64,000 nucleotides of DNA from Ruminococcus_C sp963590855 (lineage in GTDB: Bacteria; Bacillota; Clostridia; Oscillospirales; Ruminococcaceae): assembly GCA_963590855.1 (NCBI GenBank), contig CAVAQT010000002.1, positions 1 through 64,000 of the forward strand, read 5' to 3'. The position numbers and the translations under genes were made by a program. The notes beneath the pieces were generated by a model. The model was not told the DNA's origin. It searched no databases and was given only the letters and a program-made list of their open reading frames with translations. Position 1 is the first letter of the stretch; every line of letters starts with the position of its first letter. Below, one piece after another: positions 59,042 through 64,000 of the stretch.

Positions 59042-59290
59042 ATGGTAAAAGGCGTACAAAAGAAGATCATCGAAGTGAATCACCCGGACAGCTTATACTT
59101 TGAACGGGCCGTGTTTTATCTGAAGCCCGGCGTGACTCAGCTGCCCCAGCAGCTCTCCCGGGAGGATGCTGACGCGCTGCTCCGGGAGGCTGCGCCGGAG
59201 AAGGCGGAAAAGCGTTTCTGGCTGCGTACAGTGCTGCTGGTGCTGTTCAGCTCTCTGGGGACGGCGGCGGTGTGCCTGCTGATGCGGTAG
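59042..59290 (+). CDS. Small C-tail-anchored membrane protein
   Basis: I do not recognise this 82-residue protein. The N-terminal 58 residues are charged (VKKIIEVNHPDSLYFERAVFYLKPG), and residues 61-81 form a single transmembrane helix at the C-terminus. GGAGGAAACG precedes the ATG. It follows the DnaA-box-like cluster and precedes the rlmB promoter. Function is unknown. Confidence 0.68.
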   Translation: MVKGVQKKIIEVNHPDSLYFERAVFYLKPGVTQLPQQLSREDADALLREAAPEKAEKRFWLRTVLLVLFSSLGTAAVCLLMR

Positions 59291-59349
59291 GGACGAGCCG
59301 GCGCTGCGGTCGCTCAGAGAATGGAAATCTGAAAATCCCGTGAAAAATC

Positions 59350-59378
59350 TTGTGTTTTCTCTCCGGATGTGCTATAAT
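59350..59378 (+). promoter_or_regulatory. Promoter of rlmB
   Basis: TTGTGT (59350-59355) and an extended -10 TGCTATAAT ending at 59378 are 17 bases apart. The leader to 59516 is about 130 bases. Confidence 0.72.
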
Positions 59379-59516
59379 AAAATCGTGTTTGCATAAAATT
59401 CTGCCGAAACGATGTGCATTTCATTTTTATGGGAACACGCGCAATGAGAATCGTGCAAAAATGAAGCGCTGGGCTTTTGAAACGGAGCACAGTGAGATAA
59501 CGGAGGAAATACACTT

Positions 59517-60305
59517 ATGAGCCAGAGAAAACCGCAGCCGCGACGGGCACAGAAGCCGTCCGGCAGCAGCGAGACCGAAAATGACCGCATTGCCGGACGC
59601 AATCCGGTGCTGGAAGCGCTGCGCAGCGACGCCAAAATTGACCTTGTGTATGTGGGACAGGAGAGCGGCGGTCTCCAGGAGATCATCAGCCTCGCCAAAG
59701 AAAAGGGCATCCCGGTAAAGGTCGTAACAGAGTCCAAGCTGTCTCAGCTGACCGGCGGTGCCGTACATCAGGGCGTTGCCGCAGAGGGTGCATGCGGCAC
59801 TTATGTTTCCCTGGAAGAACTGCTGGAGCGCGCCAAAGAAAAGGGCGAGCCGCCGCTGCTGGTGCTCTGTGACGGCATTCAGGATCCCCACAATCTGGGT
59901 GCGATCATCCGGACGGCTGAGGCTGCCGGGGCGCACGGTGTGGTGATCCCGAAGCGCCGGAGTGCTTCGCTGACGCTGACTGTGGGAAAGACCTCTGCCG
60001 GTGCGGCAAGCTGGCTCCCGGTGGCGCGCGTGCCAAATCTGGCATCTGCCATGGAGACGCTGAAGAAAAACGGCGTCTGGATCTATGGCACAGATGCTGC
60101 CGGCACCAGCTATGTAGAAGCAGACTTTACCGGCGGTACGGCATTTGTCATCGGCTCGGAGGGCTTCGGCATGAGCCGTCTGGTCAGTGAGACCTGTGAC
60201 GCCATGCTCAGCCTGCCCATGCGCGGCAAGGTCAACTCGCTGAATGCGTCTGTTGCAGCCGGGATCTTTTTATACGAGGCAGTGCGCCAGCGCCTGGCGA
60301 AGTGA
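59517..60305 (+). CDS. rlmB: 23S rRNA (guanosine-2'-O)-methyltransferase RlmB (TrmH/SpoU family)
   Basis: The 262-residue protein has a basic N-terminal tail, the L30e-like substrate domain (DRIAGRNPVLEALRSDAKIDLVYVG, HQGVAAEGACGTYVSLEELL) and the SPOUT domain (LCDGIQDPHNLGAIIRTAEAAGAHGVVIPKRRS, FVIGSEGFGMSRLV, LPMRGKVNSLNASVAAGIFLYE). It 2'-O-methylates G2251 in E. coli; the exact site in this organism is inferred. Confidence 0.93.
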   Translation: MSQRKPQPRRAQKPSGSSETENDRIAGRNPVLEALRSDAKIDLVYVGQESGGLQEIISLAKEKGIPVKVVTESKLSQLTGGAVHQGVAAEGACGTYVSLEELLERAKEKGEPPLLVLCDGIQDPHNLGAIIRTAEAAGAHGVVIPKRRSASLTLTVGKTSAGAASWLPVARVPNLASAMETLKKNGVWIYGTDAAGTSYVEADFTGGTAFVIGSEGFGMSRLVSETCDAMLSLPMRGKVNSLNASVAAGIFLYEAVRQRLAK

Positions 60306-60329
60306 CGTTTTTATCACAGGAGTGAACCT

Positions 60330-62798
60330 ATGGCAGACCATAACTTTACATTAGAAGAGATCTTAAACGAATACAGTGCGGACGGAAAGCGCTCCGGCAT
60401 CCGGCATACCTCTGACAAGCCCTTGTCTCACGGGACGCTGGAAACGGAAAAACTGGTCAACGCAGCGACCTCGCGCCGTCCGCTGATGCAGGAGCAGGCA
60501 GGCTATGACCAGATCGTTCCGGAGCTTCCGCAGGAGGATGCGGAACAGCTGGTGGATATCAAGTCTACCATTTCTCATATCAAGGCAGACAAGGCAGCGC
60601 AGGCGGCAAGAGATGCCGGCGCTGCCCCGGTTTTGCGGGAGCGTTTTCCCACACAGCATCTGCGTCGGGACGTTTCTTTTGTCCATGCAGCAAATCAGGC
60701 GCGCTATACGCCGTCGTATCCCGAAAACGGCAGCGACAGCTATGACGGTGCTGTAAAGCTGGTGGAAAGCGAAGCGCCGCAGCAGGAACAGCGGCACCGC
60801 CCCAATGTGCGGCAGATGCAGGATTCCACCCGCGCCAGAGAAAAAAATCAGAAACGGCGGCGACGCACGCCGGAGGGCGCATATCTGAAAGAATCCGTCA
60901 CCGGAGAATTTCAGCGCGCCGAGCCGGTACATACCACAGAAGAACCGCCTCGCTCCCGGCGGCACTGGGACGAGGAAAAGGACTATTATTACCAGGAAAA
61001 GCAGCAGACCGGGAGCTTTCATCCCATCCGGCAGCGCGTGCGCAGCCATGCCTTTGGCGAGGACGCGGAAAAGCGGCAGCCGGATCAGCTGGATCTGGTG
61101 AAAAAGACATTAGAAAATCTGCGGAATGTTGTATTTTTCCGGTTTGTTGCCATGCTGGTGCTGACAGTGGCAGGCGCGGCGCTGGCATGCTCTGAGGTGT
61201 TGGGCGGCGGTGCGCTGACGCAGCTGATTACACCCAGAGGGTACAGCATTGTCCAGTTGGCACTGGGACTGCTGGGATTGGGCATCATGTTCCCCACGGT
61301 GAAAAACGGGGTGTGGAATCTGTTGCGGTTTCATGCAGACAGTGACAGCATGGCGGTGCTGCCGCTGCTGCCGGCGCTGCTGGGTGCGGTTTGTGCTGTC
61401 ATTGCGCCGGAGGTGCTTTCTCTGGAGACAGTGCACCTCTATGTGCCCTGTGCGCTGTTTGCGTTGTTCTGCAATATTATCGGGCGGCTGCTGATGGTGC
61501 GCCGTGCTCTGCGGAATGTCAACGTGATCTCCCGGGACGGACAGAAGCGCGTGCTCTCCTATGTCTCTCAGGAGGAGACCGCAGAGCTGCTCACCCGGGG
61601 CGTGCTGCATGATATCCCCATTGTGACCGCGGTGCGCAAAGCAGACGGGCTGTGCGACATCCTGCGGTACTCCTATTCCACGGATATGGCGGACAGTCTC
61701 TGCCGCACAATGACACCGCTGTGCGGCGGTGTTTCAGTAGTGATCGCCGTGGGCATGACACTGATCCGCATGGGCACATCGTTTGGTATGCCCTGGCTCA
61801 GTTTTCTGTTCTCCATGCTGGCACTGCTGCAAACGGCATGCTGTTGCACCGCCAGTGCACTGGTAGTCAATCTGCCTCTGGAACGGGAATCGAAAAAGGC
61901 GGCGGCATCCAACAGTGCCATGCTGGGGTATCAGAGCGTAGACGACTTTTTTGATACCAATGCGCTTCTGGTGGAGGCAAACGATCTGTTCCCCAAGGGT
62001 TCGGTGCAGATCAGCGGCATGAAGGTATTCTCCGGGGCGAAAATGGATGACGTGCTGCTGGATGCTGCCAGTCTGGTGCATCACGGCGACAGCATGCTCC
62101 AAAGCGCCTTTTCAGAGATGATCCCGGATCGGGAGGCGCTGCGTCCTGTGGATGAATTTGTCTGCGAGGACGGGCTGGGGCTTTGCGGCTGGATCGCCAA
62201 CCGGCGCGTTCTGTTCGGCGGCAGAGAGATGATGGCAAATCACAATATTGAAGGGCTGCCCACCAAGACCCGGGAAGTGGAACTGGCAGAGGGCAGCGGT
62301 GATGTGCTGTACCTGTCGGTCAGCGGTGTGCTTGCGGCAATGTTCTCCATTCGGATCACGGCAGACCCGAAGGTAAAGCGTCAGATGCAGGCACTGCGCC
62401 AGGAAAAGGTGGCGCTGATCCTGCGGAGCGTGGACTGCTCCGTTTCGCTGCGGCGGCTGTCGGCGCTGTTTGATTTCCCGGAGGCTTATCTCAAGATCAT
62501 TCCGGCATCCATGCACCACCTGTTTCAGCGGGAAACCGGTGATCTGGGCTGCGTCAGCGCTTCGATGACAGTGGGAGACACCGGATTTGGCGCAGGTGCA
62601 CTGCTTCTGGGCGCGAGACGTGTCCGCCGTGCCGCTGTTGTGGGCGTGATCCTGTTGGTGGCTGCCGGACTGTTGGGCATGTCCCTGGCGATGATCCATA
62701 TTGTGACTGGCGCATATGCACAGATGACGGCTTACTTTTTCCTGATCTATCATGTGATCCTGACACTTGTCACATCCCTGGCAGTACGCATTCGATAA
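60330..62798 (+). CDS. Degenerate P-type-ATPase-like membrane protein
   Basis: The 822-residue protein has a ~255-residue charged, disordered cytoplasmic N-terminus, then about eight transmembrane helices (near 268-288, 306-322, 342-360, 366-390, 463-482, 488-514, 769-789, 795-818). Between helices 6 and 7 lies a region that lines up with the P-type ATPase core. VDDFFDTNALLVEANDLF stands where VDTVVFDKTGTLTEG is expected, and SGVLAAMFSIRITADPKVKRQMQALR stands in place of the nucleotide and hinge segments. Asp542 is kept but KTGT is lost, and TGD is RSVD. It is probably catalytically inactive. No family name is known to me. It lies 24 bases after rlmB and before the LCP gene. Confidence 0.72.
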   Translation: MADHNFTLEEILNEYSADGKRSGIRHTSDKPLSHGTLETEKLVNAATSRRPLMQEQAGYDQIVPELPQEDAEQLVDIKSTISHIKADKAAQAARDAGAAPVLRERFPTQHLRRDVSFVHAANQARYTPSYPENGSDSYDGAVKLVESEAPQQEQRHRPNVRQMQDSTRAREKNQKRRRRTPEGAYLKESVTGEFQRAEPVHTTEEPPRSRRHWDEEKDYYYQEKQQTGSFHPIRQRVRSHAFGEDAEKRQPDQLDLVKKTLENLRNVVFFRFVAMLVLTVAGAALACSEVLGGGALTQLITPRGYSIVQLALGLLGLGIMFPTVKNGVWNLLRFHADSDSMAVLPLLPALLGAVCAVIAPEVLSLETVHLYVPCALFALFCNIIGRLLMVRRALRNVNVISRDGQKRVLSYVSQEETAELLTRGVLHDIPIVTAVRKADGLCDILRYSYSTDMADSLCRTMTPLCGGVSVVIAVGMTLIRMGTSFGMPWLSFLFSMLALLQTACCCTASALVVNLPLERESKKAAASNSAMLGYQSVDDFFDTNALLVEANDLFPKGSVQISGMKVFSGAKMDDVLLDAASLVHHGDSMLQSAFSEMIPDREALRPVDEFVCEDGLGLCGWIANRRVLFGGREMMANHNIEGLPTKTREVELAEGSGDVLYLSVSGVLAAMFSIRITADPKVKRQMQALRQEKVALILRSVDCSVSLRRLSALFDFPEAYLKIIPASMHHLFQRETGDLGCVSASMTVGDTGFGAGALLLGARRVRRAAVVGVILLVAAGLLGMSLAMIHIVTGAYAQMTAYFFLIYHVILTLVTSLAVRIR

Positions 62799-62818
62799 AC
62801 GGAAAGGAGTGCTTCACA

Positions 62819-64000
62819 GTGGAACGAAATCACAAACAGAATAATACAGACGGCGAAGAGACCATGTTCTTCCGTGCCGCAGAATCCGGAAAGCCTACGG
62901 ATCAATACGATACCCAACAGCTGAACGCACGGCAGGTGCGCAATTCGGCACAGAATGGCTACCCTCAGAACGGCTATTCCCAGAACGGCTATTCCCAGAA
63001 CGGCTATTCCCAGAACGGCTACCCCCAGAATGGCTATCCCCAGAACGGCTATTCCCAGAATGGTTATCCCCAGAATGGCTATCCTCAGAACGGCTATCCC
63101 CAGAATGGCTACCCCCAGAACGGCTATCCTCAGAATGGTTATCCCCGAAACGGCTATCCAGCACAGGGACAGCGCCCGGCACAGGGCGGATACTATGCGC
63201 AGCAGGGGCGTCCGCAGGGACAATACCACCAGGGTGGTCAGCCGCCCCGGCAGCAGGCAGCGCCGCGTTACAGCGGCGGTCAGACATATCGTCAGCCGCA
63301 GCAGCGTGCACAGGGACAGAGCTATCATCAGCCCAGACGGGAAGCGCCGCGGCAGAGTCAACCCAGACAGAGTCAACCCAGACAGAGTGCACCCAGACAG
63401 AGTGCACCCAGACGGGAAGCACCGCGGCAGACGGAATCCCGGCAGCAGAGCACACCCCATAACCGTGCGCCGCGCCGCCGGCAGAAGTCGGTTTTCAGCC
63501 GTTTGCTGCGGTTGGTGCTGACGCTGGTGGTCGTGGTATTCCTGCTGTATTCCGCTATAGCTATGGTGGGCATCCTGGGCATGAACCGTGTGAGCACCGG
63601 AGACCGGACTGTCACCAGCGGCAGCATGGATGCATCGTATGTGAAAAATGTCCTGGTCATTGGCACAGATACCCGTGATCCGGACGAAGAGCGCGGCCGC
63701 TCAGACTCGATGATTTTGGTGTCTATGAACTCCAGAACCCATCAGATCTATATGACCTCTTTTATGCGTGATGCCTATGTGGAGATTCCGGGACAGGGCA
63801 GCGCCAAGCTGAATGCGGCGTATTCCTACGGCGGCCCGGAACTGCTGATGGATACCATAGAGGAAAATTTTGACGTACATATCGATGATTATGTGATGAT
63901 TACATTTGCGGCCTGCGCGGCGATGATCGATGCCGTGGGCGGCGTGGATCTGGAAATTTCCGACCGGGAGGCGGAGGCAGTCAACGAGATCCTCATCAGT
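62819..64000 (+). CDS. LytR-CpsA-Psr (LCP) family protein with repeat-rich N-terminus (partial, runs off window)
   Basis: The first 394 residues are present; the gene continues past the edge. GTG at 62819 follows AAAGGAG. The cytoplasmic N-terminus (about 220 residues) has 14 tandem QNGY[PS] units, then Gln/Arg-rich and RQS[QA]P repeats. One transmembrane helix (near 228-252) is followed by the LCP domain: NVLVIGTDTRDPDEERGRSDSMILVSM, MTSFMRDAYVEIPG, SAKLNAAYSYGG. LCP enzymes transfer teichoic acids or other glycopolymers to peptidoglycan. It follows the pseudo-ATPase gene by 20 bases. Confidence 0.93.
   Translation, partial: MERNHKQNNTDGEETMFFRAAESGKPTDQYDTQQLNARQVRNSAQNGYPQNGYSQNGYSQNGYSQNGYPQNGYPQNGYSQNGYPQNGYPQNGYPQNGYPQNGYPQNGYPRNGYPAQGQRPAQGGYYAQQGRPQGQYHQGGQPPRQQAAPRYSGGQTYRQPQQRAQGQSYHQPRREAPRQSQPRQSQPRQSAPRQSAPRREAPRQTESRQQSTPHNRAPRRRQKSVFSRLLRLVLTLVVVVFLLYSAIAMVGILGMNRVSTGDRTVTSGSMDASYVKNVLVIGTDTRDPDEERGRSDSMILVSMNSRTHQIYMTSFMRDAYVEIPGQGSAKLNAAYSYGGPELLMDTIEENFDVHIDDYVMITFAACAAMIDAVGGVDLEISDREAEAVNEILIS
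62951..63160 (+). repeat. 14 tandem 15-bp units coding QNGY[PS]
   Basis: Fourteen head-to-tail 15-bp units encode Gln-Asn-Gly-Tyr-Pro/Ser (the last starts Arg-Asn). Synonymous changes (AAC/AAT, TAT/TAC, GGC/GGT) show the repeat is selected as protein and is not a very recent DNA expansion. A shorter 15-bp repeat coding RQS[QA]P follows at about 63352-63411. Confidence 0.95.

Noticed and set aside
62951..63160. Possible CRISPR array
   Set aside because: The 15-bp units are contiguous with no spacers and are in-frame protein repeats. No other CRISPR-like array was seen.
62955..63521. Repeat-rich open frames on both strands around the 15-bp repeats (Ile/Leu/Gly-rich or Pro/Arg-rich)
   Set aside because: They are out-of-frame readings of the QNGY repeat of the LCP gene, whose GTG start, frame and LCP domain are clear.

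Overview
The window looks like a chromosomal segment of a Gram-positive Clostridia bacterium of the Ruminococcaceae, most like a cellulosome-forming Ruminococcus. The reasons are a dockerin-bearing secreted protein, sporulation genes (spoVB-type flippase, spoVD-type PBP, yabP, yabQ), the IspH-ribosomal protein S1 fusion typical of Clostridia, a MurE with the DNPR motif of meso-diaminopimelate enzymes, strong AGGAGG ribosome binding sites, and many near-perfect TTGACA-N17-TATAAT promoters. This is read from the sequence alone; the species is not proven.

Layout. 0.2-1.7 kb: tRNA-Gln, then a two-gene phage lysis cassette (holin and GH25 endolysin) on the minus strand. 1.9-6.7 kb: small membrane protein, lipoprotein, rsmE, dockerin protein and a sugar-1-phosphate transferase. 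7.1-10.0 kb: minus-strand mazG-rqcP operon and an aminotransferase. 10.1-11.8 kb: spoVB-like flippase. 11.8-16.5 kb: rpsL-rpsG-fusA plus tuf with its own promoter. 16.6-31.2 kb: a division and cell-wall (dcw) cluster in the order mraZ-rsmH-ftsL-ftsI/spoVD-murE-murF-mraY-ftsW-murG-murA-ftsQ-ftsZ, without murD and ftsA. 31.3-34.7 kb: secG-rnr-pnuC (minus). 35.0-36.7 kb: yabP-yabQ-divIC-yabR. 37-44 kb: SigH-like sigma factor, two small Cys-motif proteins, trmK-nif3-rlmA, rqcH, a zinc-ribbon membrane protein and mpg. 44.5-57.0 kb: a long minus-strand run (ispH/rpsA, plsC, cmk, flavoprotein, DUF3006, secreted metallo-beta-lactamase-fold lipoprotein, radical SAM YgiQ, FtsK/SpoIIIE, TepA, flavin reductase). 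57.3-64 kb: SGNH esterase, small membrane protein, rlmB, a degenerate P-type-ATPase-like membrane protein and an LCP ligase with a tandem-repeat tail, cut by the window edge.

Themes. Most of the window is housekeeping: translation (S12, S7, EF-G, EF-Tu, rRNA and tRNA methyltransferases), peptidoglycan synthesis and septation, and ribosome-associated quality control (rqcH and rqcP at separate sites). Three sporulation-type genes (spoVB, spoVD, yabP) are each preceded by a sequence close to the SigE promoter consensus.

The most unusual content is in the 'empty' gaps. Two loci (about 44.05-44.38 kb and 56.04-56.40 kb) have the full architecture of a type I toxin-antitoxin system: a 30-35 residue hydrophobic peptide gene with a sequestered Shine-Dalgarno, a convergent small RNA, and a shared bidirectional terminator overlapping the toxin stop codon. 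The two promoters of locus 1 lie in imperfect inverted repeats. Other candidates are a 350-nt structured leader before spoVD, a cluster of DnaA-box-like sites near 58.9 kb, and a lipoprotein gene with ACG where a start codon is expected.
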